From Nocardia beijingensis NBRC 16342 (lineage in GTDB: Bacteria; Actinomycetota; Actinomycetes; Mycobacteriales; Mycobacteriaceae), in NCBI RefSeq assembly GCF_001612785.1, contig NZ_BDBC01000049.1:1-64000 (forward strand): 64,000 nucleotides of DNA, read 5' to 3'. Made by a program: the position numbers and the translations under genes. Below are positions 31,428 through 39,531 of this stretch, one piece after another (the stretch's first letter is position 1; every line of letters starts with the position of its first letter). Below the pieces are notes generated by a model. It ran no database searches. It saw only the letters and a list, made by a program, of their open reading frames with translations, and had not been told where the DNA came from.

Positions 31428-32368
31428 GCCGAGCCCCCGTATCGTCGCTCCAGCAGCCAGACCAGCAGCGCCTTCTGGGCGTGCAGGCGGTTCTCCGCCT
31501 CGTCCCACACCACGCTGTGCGGCCCGTCGAGCACCTCGTCGGTGACCTCCTCGCCGCGGTGCGCGGGCAGGCAGTGCAGCACCACCGCGTCCGGCTTGGC
31601 GTGGGCGAGCAGGTCGGCGTTGAGCTGGAACGGGCGGAACGGGCCCACCCGGTCCAAGCCGTCGTTCTCCTGTCCCATGGACGTCCAGGTGTCGGTGACC
31701 AGCGCGTCGGCGCCCCACGCCGCGGCGACCGGGTCGCCGGTCACGGTGACGGTGGCGCCGGTCTCGGCGGCGCGCTTGCGCGCGGCCTCCACCACCCACG
31801 GCTGCGGTTCGAAACCGGCGGGCGCGGCGATGGTCACGTTCAGGCCCGCCGTGACGCCGCCGAGCAGCAGCGAGTGCGCCATGTTGTTGGCGCCGTCGCC
31901 GAAGTAGGCCAGTTCGCGGCCGGTCAGCTCGCCCTTGTGCTCGGCGAGGGTTTGCAGATCGGCGAGCACCTGGCAAGGGTGGAACTCGTCGGACAGCGCG
32001 TTGACCACCGGCACCGTCGCGGCGGCGGCCATCTCGTCGAGCCGGGACTGCTCGAAGGTGCGCCACACGATGGCGTCCACGTACCGGGACAGCACCCGGC
32101 CGGTGTCGCCGAGGGTCTCCTCCCGGCCCAGCTGGGTGTCGCGGCCGTCGACGACGACCGCGTGCCCGCCGAGCTGGGCGATGCCCATCTCGAAGGAGAA
32201 CCGGGTGCGGGTGGAGTTCTTCTCGAAGATCACGCCGACGCCGCGCGGGCCCTCCAGCGGTCGCCGCGCGAACGGCGATTTCTTGAGTTCGGCCGCGAGG
32301 GCGAGGATCTCGGCCTGCTCGGCCGGGCTGACGTCGTCGTCACGCAGGAAATGCCGTACCGAGGTCAT
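31424..32368 (-). CDS. argF: Ornithine carbamoyltransferase
   Basis: 314 residues. It transfers the carbamoyl group from carbamoyl phosphate to ornithine, giving citrulline. The carbamoyl-phosphate site is FEKNSTRTRFSFE (about 49-61), the ornithine site includes the HPCQ motif, and VLHCLPAHRG lies near 270. The ATG overlaps the argD stop (ATGA) and the argF stop overlaps the argR GTG. I start at 32368 because the protein then matches the family N-terminus (MTSVRHFLRDDD). Confidence 0.95.
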   Translation of the reverse strand: MTSVRHFLRDDDVSPAEQAEILALAAELKKSPFARRPLEGPRGVGVIFEKNSTRTRFSFEMGIAQLGGHAVVVDGRDTQLGREETLGDTGRVLSRYVDAIVWRTFEQSRLDEMAAAATVPVVNALSDEFHPCQVLADLQTLAEHKGELTGRELAYFGDGANNMAHSLLLGGVTAGLNVTIAAPAGFEPQPWVVEAARKRAAETGATVTVTGDPVAAAWGADALVTDTWTSMGQENDGLDRVGPFRPFQLNADLLAHAKPDAVVLHCLPAHRGEEVTDEVLDGPHSVVWDEAENRLHAQKALLVWLLERRYGGSA

Positions 32369-33567
32369 TGCGCCGCAGCCCCTTTCGCGTCCGCGAGCGC
32401 GGCGTCGAGAATTTCCGGAAGGTCGGCGACGAAATTGTCGGCCTGGGTCTCGGTCAGCACCAGCGGCGGCGCGAGCCGGATCACGTCGGGCTTGGCCGGG
32501 TTGACCAGGTAGCCCGCCTCCCGTGCCCGCGCCTCGACCTGTGCGGACACCTCGTCGGTGAGCACGATGCCCAGCAGCAGGCCCGCACCGCGCACCCGAT
32601 CGATGAGCGGATGCTCGAGCAGCTCGATGCCGTCGCTGAGTCGCTTGCCGACCGACTCGACGTGCGAGAGCAGATCGGTCTCGTCGATCGTGCGCAGCAC
32701 CGCGAGCGCCGCCGCGGCGCACACCGGATTGCCGCCGAAGGTGGTGCCGTGCAGGCCGGGAGTGAGCAGATCGGCCGCGCGCCCGGTGGCGAGCACCGCG
32801 CCGATCGGCAATCCGCCGCCGAGACCCTTGGCCAGGGTGATCACGTCCGGCACGATGCCGACGGCCTGGTGGGCGTAGAACTTGCCGGTCCGGCCGATGC
32901 CGGTCTGCACTTCGTCCAGCACCAGCAGCGCACCCTTGCGCGCGGTGATCTCCCGCGCCTTGGCCAGGTAGTCGAACGGCGGCACCACCACACCGCTCTC
33001 GCCCATCATGGGCTCGAGGAAGACCGCGGCGGTGTCCTCGTCCACCGCGGCCTCGAGCGCCGCGGCGTCACCGTAGGGCACGTGCACGACGCCGGGCGGC
33101 ATCGGTTCGAACGGGGTCCGCTTGGACGGCTGCCCGGTGAGGGCGAGCGCGCCCATGGTGCGGCCGTGGAACGCCTCCTCACAGGCGACGATCTTGGGCC
33201 GCCCGGTGAGGCGGGCGATCTTGAACGCCGCCTCGACGGCCTCGGTGCCGGAGTTGCAGAAGAACGCGCGGCCCTCGCCGTCGCCGAAGTGCGCGAGCAA
33301 CCGCTCGGCCAGCTCGATGACCGGCTCGCTGGCGTACAGATTCGACACGTGCCCGAGTGTGCCGAGCTGCTGGGTGACCGCCTCCAGGATGGCCGGATGG
33401 GCGTGACCGAGGCTGTTGACCGCGATGCCGCCCAGGAAGTCGAGGTAGCGCTTGCCGTCCGCGTCGTAGACCACGGCTCCCGCGCCGCGGACCAGCGCGA
33501 CCTTCGGCGTGCCGTAGTTGTTCATCAGCGCGGCGGACCACCGCCGCTGCAGTTCAGCTGTGCTCAT
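32365..33567 (-). CDS. argD: Acetylornithine aminotransferase
   Basis: 400 residues, class III PLP aminotransferase. It converts N-acetylglutamate semialdehyde to N-acetylornithine. The PLP lysine is in ITLAKGLGGGLPIGA (about 246-260), and NSGTEAVEAAFKIAR and the LVLDEVQTGIGRTG block are conserved. The ATG at 33567 overlaps the argB stop (ATGA), and its own stop overlaps the argF ATG. Confidence 0.95.
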   Translation of the reverse strand: MSTAELQRRWSAALMNNYGTPKVALVRGAGAVVYDADGKRYLDFLGGIAVNSLGHAHPAILEAVTQQLGTLGHVSNLYASEPVIELAERLLAHFGDGEGRAFFCNSGTEAVEAAFKIARLTGRPKIVACEEAFHGRTMGALALTGQPSKRTPFEPMPPGVVHVPYGDAAALEAAVDEDTAAVFLEPMMGESGVVVPPFDYLAKAREITARKGALLVLDEVQTGIGRTGKFYAHQAVGIVPDVITLAKGLGGGLPIGAVLATGRAADLLTPGLHGTTFGGNPVCAAAALAVLRTIDETDLLSHVESVGKRLSDGIELLEHPLIDRVRGAGLLLGIVLTDEVSAQVEARAREAGYLVNPAKPDVIRLAPPLVLTETQADNFVADLPEILDAALADAKGAAAQ

Positions 33568-34499
33568 TGTTTCGTTCCGTTCGATGCGCCGGACCCGTTC
33601 GAGACGACCGGGGCGGCCGTCACCATCGTTCCGATTCCTTCTCCGGTGAACAGTTCCAGCAGGACGGCGTGCGGGACCCGGCCGTCGATGACATGCGCGG
33701 TGGGCACCCCTGCCGTCACGGCGCGCAAGCAGGCTTCCATCTTGGGCACCATGCCCGCATCGAGGCGCGGGAGCAACTCGGCCAGTGCCGTCGTATCGAT
33801 GCTCGAGGTGAGCGACGACCGGTCCGGCCAGTTCGTGTACAGGCCCTCGACGTCGGTGAGCATCACCAGTTTCTCGGCGCCGATGCCCTCCGCGAGCGCC
33901 GCGGCGGCGGTGTCGGCGTTGATGTTGTGCACCACGCCATCGGCGTCGGGCGCGATGGTCGACACCACGGGAATGCGGCCCGCGCCGATCAGGTCCAGCA
34001 CGGCATCCGGATTCACCTCGGTGACGTCGCCGACCAAGCCGATGTCGGTGGGCTCGCCGTCCACCTCCACGGTGCGCCGGGTCGCGGTGAACAGCCCGGC
34101 GTCCTCGCCGGAGATGCCGACCGCGTACGGGCCGTGCGAGTTGATCAGGCCGACGAGTTCGCGGCCGACCTGACCGAACAGCACCATCCGCACCACGTCC
34201 ATCACCTCGGGCGTGGTCACCCGGAAGCCGCCGCGGAATTCCCCTTGCAGGCCGAGCTTTTTCAGCATCGCGCTGATCTGCGGGCCGCCGCCGTGCACCA
34301 CCACCGGGTGCACGCCGACCGTGCGCAGGAACGCCATGTCGGCGGCGAAGGCTTGTTTGAGGTCGTCGTCGATCATGGCGTTGCCGCCGTACTTCATGAC
34401 GACGATCTTGTCCCGGAACTTCTGCAACCACGGCAGGGCGCCGGCCAGGACGTGCGCCTTGTCCAGCGCCGAAAGCGCGTGCAGCACCTCGCTGGTCAT
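33564..34499 (-). CDS. argB: Acetylglutamate kinase
   Basis: 311 residues. It phosphorylates N-acetylglutamate. The amino-acid kinase signatures are VVMKYGGNAM (about 33-42), VVVHGGGPQI (about 67-76) and the nucleotide-site residues VGDVTEVNPD and INADTAAAALAEG. The N-terminal helix before KYGGNAM is the one that in arginine-sensitive NAGKs mediates hexamerisation, which suggests feedback control (inference). The ATG overlaps the argJ stop (ATGA). The C-terminal extension after GIGTMV (VTAAPVVSNGSG) is low complexity. Confidence 0.95.
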   Translation of the reverse strand: MTSEVLHALSALDKAHVLAGALPWLQKFRDKIVVMKYGGNAMIDDDLKQAFAADMAFLRTVGVHPVVVHGGGPQISAMLKKLGLQGEFRGGFRVTTPEVMDVVRMVLFGQVGRELVGLINSHGPYAVGISGEDAGLFTATRRTVEVDGEPTDIGLVGDVTEVNPDAVLDLIGAGRIPVVSTIAPDADGVVHNINADTAAAALAEGIGAEKLVMLTDVEGLYTNWPDRSSLTSSIDTTALAELLPRLDAGMVPKMEACLRAVTAGVPTAHVIDGRVPHAVLLELFTGEGIGTMVTAAPVVSNGSGASNGTKQ

Positions 34500-35713
34500 G
34501 AGCTGTAGGCCGAGTTCTCTTCGACGTAACCGTGCGAGAGGTCGGTGGTGCGGATGGTCGCGCGCGCGGAGCCGACGTTCAGGTCGATCAGCACCTCGAT
34601 ATCGGCGCCGGACAGGTCGACCTCGCGTGCGCCGGGCGTGCCGACGCCATCGATGCACACCGGTTTGCCGTTGAACGACACCGAGATCCGGTTCGGGTCC
34701 AGCGTCACCGGCGCCATGCCGACCGCGGCGAGCACCCGGCCCCAGTTCGGGTCCGAACCGAACAGCGCCGTCTTGACCAGGCTGTCGCGGGCGACGGTGC
34801 GCGCCGCGGTCACGGCCTCGTCCTCGGTGGCCGCGCCGGCGACGGTGACCAGCACCCGCTTGGTGACGCCCTCGGCGTCGGCCATCAGCTGGGCGGCCAG
34901 GTCGTCGCAGACCGCGAGCACGGCCGCGTCCAGTTCCTCCTGGCTCGGGCTGACCTCGCTGGCGCCGTTGGCCAGCAGCAGCACGGTGTCGTTGGTGGAG
35001 CAGGAGCCGTCCACGTCGAGCCGGTCGAAGGTGCGCGCGGTGGCGTTGCGCAGCGCGTGGTCGAGCTGATCGGCGGTCACCGCCGCGTCGGTGGTGAGCA
35101 CCACCAGCATGGTCGCCAGCGACGGGGCCAGCATGCCCGCGCCCTTCGCCATGCCGCCGACGTTCCACTTGTCGCGGTGGTGGAACGCGGCCTCCTTGGG
35201 CACGGTGTCGGTGGTCATGATGGCCCACGCGGCGTCCGAGCCGCCGGACAGGCCGCCGCCCATCTCGTGCACGATCTCGGTGACGGCGGGGATCAGCTTG
35301 TCCATCGGAAGCCGGTCTCCGATCAGCCCGGTGGAGCAGACCGCGATCTCCCCCGCGCCCGTCTCGGTACCCCAATTGCTCAGCGCGGCGGCGAGTTCCT
35401 CTGCGGTCTTGTGCGTGTCCTGGAATCCGCCGGGACCGGTGCAGGCGTTGGCGCCGCCGGAGTTGAGGATCACCGCGCGCAGCCGCTTGCCGGTCAGCAC
35501 CTGCTGCGACCACAGCACCGGAGCCGCCTTCACCTTGTTGCGGGTGAACACGCCCGCGGCCGGGTACTCCGGCCCCTCGTTGAACACCAGCGCCAGGTCC
35601 GGCTTGCCGCTGGCCTTGATGCCCGCGGCGATGCCCGCCGCGCGGAAGCCGAGCGGTGCGGTCACGCCCTGGGTGCGGACCAGCTTGCCGCTGGCGATGT
35701 CGGTCGATGTCAC
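34496..35713 (-). CDS. argJ: Bifunctional glutamate N-acetyltransferase / ornithine acetyltransferase
   Basis: 405 residues. ArgJ recycles the acetyl group from N-acetylornithine to glutamate and can start the pathway from acetyl-CoA. The autocleavage and nucleophile site is in KGAGMLAPSLATML, with Thr201 becoming the N-terminal nucleophile of the beta chain. The GTG start overlaps the argC stop (GTGA). Having argJ implies the cyclic, acetyl-conserving route, so argE is not needed and none is seen. Confidence 0.95.
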   Translation of the reverse strand: MTSTDIASGKLVRTQGVTAPLGFRAAGIAAGIKASGKPDLALVFNEGPEYPAAGVFTRNKVKAAPVLWSQQVLTGKRLRAVILNSGGANACTGPGGFQDTHKTAEELAAALSNWGTETGAGEIAVCSTGLIGDRLPMDKLIPAVTEIVHEMGGGLSGGSDAAWAIMTTDTVPKEAAFHHRDKWNVGGMAKGAGMLAPSLATMLVVLTTDAAVTADQLDHALRNATARTFDRLDVDGSCSTNDTVLLLANGASEVSPSQEELDAAVLAVCDDLAAQLMADAEGVTKRVLVTVAGAATEDEAVTAARTVARDSLVKTALFGSDPNWGRVLAAVGMAPVTLDPNRISVSFNGKPVCIDGVGTPGAREVDLSGADIEVLIDLNVGSARATIRTTDLSHGYVEENSAYSS

Positions 35714-36768
35714 GGTGCCACTCCTACGGTGGAAAGTCCTTCGGTCTCCTCGAAACCGAGGGCCAGGTTCATCGATTGCACCGCGGCGCCCGCGGTGCCC
35801 TTGGTCAAGTTGTCGATCGCGCCGATCACCACCAGCAGGCCCGCGTCGGCGTCGACGGCCACCTGCAGGGTGACCGCGTTGGAGCCGAGCACCGTACCGG
35901 TCTGCGGCAGCGCTCCTTCCGGGAGCAGATGCACGAAAGGCTCGTCGGCATAGGCCTTTTCATAGACGGCGCGCGCCTGCGCGGCGTCGACGCGGGTGGG
36001 CGCGGTGCAGGTGGCGAGGATGCCGCGCGGCATGGGCGCGAGCACCGGCGTGAACGACACCGTGACGTCCGTGCCGCCTGCCGCCGCGAGGTTCTGCGCG
36101 ATCTCCGGTGTGTGCCGGTGCGCGCCCGCGATGCCGTAGGCCCGCGCCGAACCCATCACCTCCGAGCCGAGCAGACCGATGTCGGGTTTGCGACCGGCGC
36201 CGGAGGTGCCGCTCACCGCGACCACGTGCACGGTGGGCTCGACGATGCCCGCGGCGACGGCGGGAGCCAGCGCGAGACTGGCGACGGTGGGATAGCAGCC
36301 CGGCACCGCGATCCGCGTCGCCGCGCGCAGCTTCTCCCGGCCGCCGGGCAGCTCCGGCAAACCATAGGGCCAGCTGCCCGCGTGCGGACTGCCGTAGTAT
36401 TTCTCCCAGGCCTCGGGGTCGGTGAGCCGGAAGTCGGCGCCGCAGTCGATGATCACGGTGGACTCGGGCAACTCGGCGGCGATGGCCGCGGACTGACCGT
36501 GCGGCAGCCCGAGGAAGACCACGTCGTGCCCGGCCAGCTCGGCGGCCGTGGTCGGCGCGAGCACCCGATCGGCCAACGGCAGCAGATGCGGCTGCAACTC
36601 CCCCAGCGTGGTGCCCGCGTTGGAGCCCGCGGTCAGCGCCCCGATGACGAGGCGCCCGGTTCGGTAGGCCGGATGCCCCAGCAGCAGACGCAACACTTCG
36701 CCGCCCGCGTACCCGCTGGCACCGGCTACCGCGACCCGCACGACGGGCCCGCCCGAGGAATCAACCAT
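35710..36768 (-). CDS. argC: N-acetyl-gamma-glutamyl-phosphate reductase
   Basis: 352 residues from the ATG at 36768, the same length as the M. tuberculosis enzyme (from memory); an ATG at 36783 would add five residues. It reduces N-acetylglutamyl phosphate to the semialdehyde with NADPH. The Rossmann start is VAVAGASGYAGGEVLRLL (12-29) and the catalytic cysteine is C158 in VPGCYPT. First gene of argCJBDFR. The ArgR operator begins 4 bp upstream of this start, leaving no room for a Shine-Dalgarno site, so the mRNA may be leaderless and repression may act on initiation directly. Confidence 0.93.
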   Translation of the reverse strand: MVDSSGGPVVRVAVAGASGYAGGEVLRLLLGHPAYRTGRLVIGALTAGSNAGTTLGELQPHLLPLADRVLAPTTAAELAGHDVVFLGLPHGQSAAIAAELPESTVIIDCGADFRLTDPEAWEKYYGSPHAGSWPYGLPELPGGREKLRAATRIAVPGCYPTVASLALAPAVAAGIVEPTVHVVAVSGTSGAGRKPDIGLLGSEVMGSARAYGIAGAHRHTPEIAQNLAAAGGTDVTVSFTPVLAPMPRGILATCTAPTRVDAAQARAVYEKAYADEPFVHLLPEGALPQTGTVLGSNAVTLQVAVDADAGLLVVIGAIDNLTKGTAGAAVQSMNLALGFEETEGLSTVGVAP

Positions 36769-36771
36769 GTG

Positions 36772-36804
36772 ATGATTATGCATGACTATGCAAGCTCATT
36801 CACA
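36772..36804 (-). promoter_or_regulatory. ArgR operator at argC
   Basis: 33 bp matching the argG operator at 29 positions, with ATGATTATGCA and GCAAGCTCATTCA elements. It directly abuts the argC start, so bound ArgR would block the promoter or transcription start. Confidence 0.8.
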
Positions 36805-36904
36805 GCCTGGTCGCCGGGCGCGGTCACGACCAGCAGATACCCGCCGCCTCGTCACCCGAAACGGCGAGCCGGCGGGATCGGTCGCGACAGATGCGCGCCG
36901 CGGG

Positions 36905-37612
36905 TCAGCGCAGCAGGTCGGCGGCGATGCCGAGGGTGTCGGCCAGCCCTGCCTCCCCCAGGCCCGTCACCCGGACGGCGCGCCCGCTGCCGACCCGCTT
37001 GATCCACGCCAACTCGGTCATGCGGCGGCAGAGCTGCGCGCCCGCCGCGCCGCCCAGATGGACCCGGCGTTCGGTCCAGTCCAGACACGGCCGGACGATC
37101 GGCCGCCGCGTGGCCCGCAGCGCGGCGGGGTCAACGCCCATCGACTCGGCGAGCCAGGCCGCACCGGACTCTGTCAGCGCGAACCCGCTGTCCCCGCGCA
37201 ACAGGCCGCGCGCGGTCATGGCATCGGTGATCGCCACACCCAATCGGCCCGCGAGATGGTCGTAGCAGGTACGGCCACGGGCCAGCGCGGCGGCGACGGT
37301 CGCGGTGCGCAGCCCCGTCGCCGGGGCCGCGGGCGGGCCGAGATGGGCGACCATGGCCTCGAGGAGTTCCGCGACCTGCGGGCCGGCCAGCCGCACATAG
37401 CGGTGCCTGCCCTGCCGGTGCTCGACCACCAACCCGCCGTCGCGGAGCCGGTCCAGGTGCTCGGTCGCGGTGGACGGCGCGACGCCGGTGTGGCGCGCGA
37501 GCTCGCCAGCGGTCCAGGCGCGTCCGTCCACCAGCGCCAGGCAGATCCCGGCGCGGGTGCGGTCGGCGAGCAGAGCGGCCAGGGCCGCCAGTTCGGCTCC
37601 TCGGTCGGGCAT
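36905..37612 (-). CDS. ArsR/SmtB-type winged-helix regulator
   Basis: 235 residues. The N-terminal winged helix (about 8-85) contains ALLADRTRAGICLALVDGRAWTAGELARHTGVAPSTATEHLDRLRDGGLV, as in ArsR-family proteins, followed by a large C-terminal region (about 100-235) of unknown fold with two cysteines. No CxC/DxH metal motif of classic metal sensors is visible, so it probably senses a small molecule or acts constitutively. It is divergent from the ICL/PEPM gene, with a 22-bp palindrome between the two starts that is the likely operator. Confidence 0.8.
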   Translation of the reverse strand: MPDRGAELAALAALLADRTRAGICLALVDGRAWTAGELARHTGVAPSTATEHLDRLRDGGLVVEHRQGRHRYVRLAGPQVAELLEAMVAHLGPPAAPATGLRTATVAAALARGRTCYDHLAGRLGVAITDAMTARGLLRGDSGFALTESGAAWLAESMGVDPAALRATRRPIVRPCLDWTERRVHLGGAAGAQLCRRMTELAWIKRVGSGRAVRVTGLGEAGLADTLGIAADLLR

Positions 37613-37633
37613 TCCCTCATCATGGTCCGCCGT

Positions 37634-37655
37634 CGTTTCGGCGGGCGCCGAAACG
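37634..37655. promoter_or_regulatory. Palindromic operator between ArsR-type regulator and ICL/PEPM gene
   Basis: Perfect 10-bp arms CGTTTCGGCG and CGCCGAAACG separated by 2 bp, centred in the 65-bp divergent gap. It probably controls both genes. Confidence 0.65.
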
Positions 37656-37677
37656 TGCCGTGGCTACGGTCGCGGCC

Positions 37678-38484
37678 ATGACTTCGTCTTCGTCGCCGAC
37701 CAAATTCCAGATCTTCCGCGACCTGCACCACCGCGACCTTCCCCTCGTGCTGCCGAACGCGTGGGACTTCGCCTCGGCGGCGCTGCTCGCCAACGAGGGA
37801 TTCCCGGCGATCGGCACCACCAGCCTGGGCGTGGCCGCCGCTGCCGGGCTCCCCGACGGCGCGGGAGCCACGAAAGCGGAGACGTTCGCCGCGGCCCGTC
37901 GCCTGGCGCGGCTGCCCATCCCGGTCACCGTCGACATCGAGGGCGGCTTCGACGAGCGGCCCGAGGCGGTCGCCGATCTCGCCGAGCGGCTCGCGGCCTG
38001 CGGCATCGCGGGCGTCAATCTCGAGGACAGCCGCGCGGGTTCGGCTCTGACCGACCCACCCGACCACGCCCTCCTGATCGGCGCGATCAAGGACCGTGCC
38101 TCGGAGCTGTTCGTCAACGCCCGCGTCGACACCTACTGGCTCGGTCTCGATCACGGTTCAACGCACGAGCGCGTGCGACGGTACGCGGCGGCCGGGGCCG
38201 ACGGCGTCTTCGTGCCCGGCCTGACCGACCCGGCGCGCATCGCGCGGATCGTGGCGGCGACCGAGTTGCCGGTCAACGTCCTCTACTCGGCCACCGGCCC
38301 CGGCGTAGCGGCACTGGCCGACCTGGGTGTGCGCCGGATCAGCACCGGGTCGCTGCTCTACCGTGCGGCGCTGTCGGCCGCCGTGGACGTCGCCCGCGCC
38401 GTGCGGAACGACGCCCCCGTCGCGCCGGGCATCGTCGGCTATTCCGATATCCAGCGTCTCCTGCCCGCGCCTACCCGCTCCTGA
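37678..38484 (+). CDS. Isocitrate lyase/PEP mutase superfamily protein
   Basis: 268 residues from the ATG at 37678 (an ATG at 37660 is possible). TIM-barrel features of the ICL/PEPM superfamily: PLVLPNAWDFASAALLANEGFPAIGTTS at the start, the metal/substrate block VTVDIEGGF and NLEDSRAG. The catalytic KKCGH-type cysteine loop of true isocitrate and 2-methylisocitrate lyases is absent (GAGATKAETF instead), so it belongs to the large group of uncharacterised PEP-mutase-like lyases or hydrolases. Controlled probably by the divergent ArsR-type gene. The reaction cannot be assigned. Confidence 0.8.
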   Translation: MTSSSSPTKFQIFRDLHHRDLPLVLPNAWDFASAALLANEGFPAIGTTSLGVAAAAGLPDGAGATKAETFAAARRLARLPIPVTVDIEGGFDERPEAVADLAERLAACGIAGVNLEDSRAGSALTDPPDHALLIGAIKDRASELFVNARVDTYWLGLDHGSTHERVRRYAAAGADGVFVPGLTDPARIARIVAATELPVNVLYSATGPGVAALADLGVRRISTGSLLYRAALSAAVDVARAVRNDAPVAPGIVGYSDIQRLLPAPTRS

Positions 38485-38522
38485 CCACCCCGGAAATCAC
38501 CGGAAGAAATTTTCCGTGCCGC

Positions 38523-38549
38523 TGTCGATCCATCGCTGGCCCGTTCGTG
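38523..38549 (+). promoter_or_regulatory. Candidate ECF42-type promoter
   Basis: TGTCGA (38523-38528), 17-bp spacer, CGTG (38546-38549), about 45 bp before the RibD-like gene. ECF42 sigma factors are reported to use TGTCGA with a CG(A/T)C-type -10 (from memory), so there is one mismatch. The operon's own third gene encodes an ECF42-type sigma factor, which fits autoregulation. Confidence 0.45.
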
Positions 38550-38593
38550 TAGGTGGTGAGACCGGCGCCGCGCCGGTCGCGGAAGGAGCGGAG

Positions 38594-39196
38594 ATGAGCA
38601 GGATCATCGCGGTGGAGCACTTGACCTTGGACGGCGTCATGCAGGCGCCGGGCCGGGCGGACGAGGACACCAGGGACGGATTCCCCCACGGCGGCTGGGC
38701 GCACCGGCACGCCGACCCGGAGCAGGCGCAGTTCATGGGCAGGCACATGGCGGCCAACCGGGGCGCGCTGCTGCTCGGCAGGCGCACCTACGAGGACTTC
38801 GCGGGATACTGGCCGCGGCAGACCGGCGATCCGATGGCCGAAGCGCTGGACAAGACCGAGAAGATCGTCGCATCCCGTACCGGCAGCGGTCCGCTGGCCT
38901 GGCAGAACTCGACCTGGCTCGGCGGTGACGCGGCGACGGCGGTGCCGGAACTGCGGCGGCGGCAGCCGGACCGGAATCTGGTGGTGCTCGGCAGCGGTGA
39001 GCTGGTGCGCTCGCTGCTGCGCCACGATCTGATCGACGAGTACCTCTTGCTGATCCATCCGTTGGTGCTCGGCACCGGCCGCCGCCTGTTCGACGGGGTG
39101 GAGCCGGTCGGCCTGCGGCCGGTCGAGACCGTGGTGACCGGCGCCGGTGTCGTCATCACCACCTACCGGCGCGGAGGAGAAAGGACGAACCGATGA
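38594..39196 (+). CDS. RibD C-terminal / dihydrofolate-reductase-like protein
   Basis: 200 residues from the ATG at 38594, with GGAAGGAG upstream. DHFR-fold reductase of the RibD C-terminal family (YwjB/YyaP-like): RIIAVEHLTLDGVMQAPG at the start, LLLGRRTYEDFAGYWP (about 55-70) and LVVLGSGELVRSLLRHDLIDEYLLLIHPLVLGTG later. Such stand-alone proteins often travel with DGPF proteins and ECF42 sigma factors, as here. Natural substrate unknown. Its stop overlaps the start of the next gene by 4 bp. Confidence 0.85.
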   Translation: MSRIIAVEHLTLDGVMQAPGRADEDTRDGFPHGGWAHRHADPEQAQFMGRHMAANRGALLLGRRTYEDFAGYWPRQTGDPMAEALDKTEKIVASRTGSGPLAWQNSTWLGGDAATAVPELRRRQPDRNLVVLGSGELVRSLLRHDLIDEYLLLIHPLVLGTGRRLFDGVEPVGLRPVETVVTGAGVVITTYRRGGERTNR

Positions 39197-39531
39197 AGCA
39201 CTACCTGCTCAGCATCTACCAGCCCGACGAAGGCGCGCCGGACGACCTCGACGAGATCATGCGCGATCTGGCGGCGCTGAACGACGAGATGCGGGCGGCG
39301 GGAACCTGGGTGTTCGCGGCGGGCCTGCACGCGCCGAGCACCGCCACCGTGCTGCGCGCCGAGGGCGACGACCTGCTGATCACCGACGGCCCGTACGTCG
39401 AGGGCAAGGAGCACATCGGCGGGTTCACCGTCATCCGCGCCGCCGACCTGGACGAGGCGCTGGAGTGGGGCCGCAGGCTCGCGGCGGTGGTCACCCTGCC
39501 GATCGAGGTCCGTCCGATCCAAGACGCGTAG
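39193..39531 (+). CDS. YCII/DGPF-domain protein
   Basis: 112 residues, a ferredoxin-like YciI fold. The DGPF-type motif is DGPYVEGKEHIGGFTVI (about 65-81), and the N-terminus KHYLLSIYQPDEG is standard. DGPF proteins are the marker partner of ECF42 sigma factors. The sigma factor gene starts directly after its stop codon, and the upstream gene overlaps its ATG by 4 bp. Molecular role not established. Confidence 0.88.
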   Translation: MKHYLLSIYQPDEGAPDDLDEIMRDLAALNDEMRAAGTWVFAAGLHAPSTATVLRAEGDDLLITDGPYVEGKEHIGGFTVIRAADLDEALEWGRRLAAVVTLPIEVRPIQDA

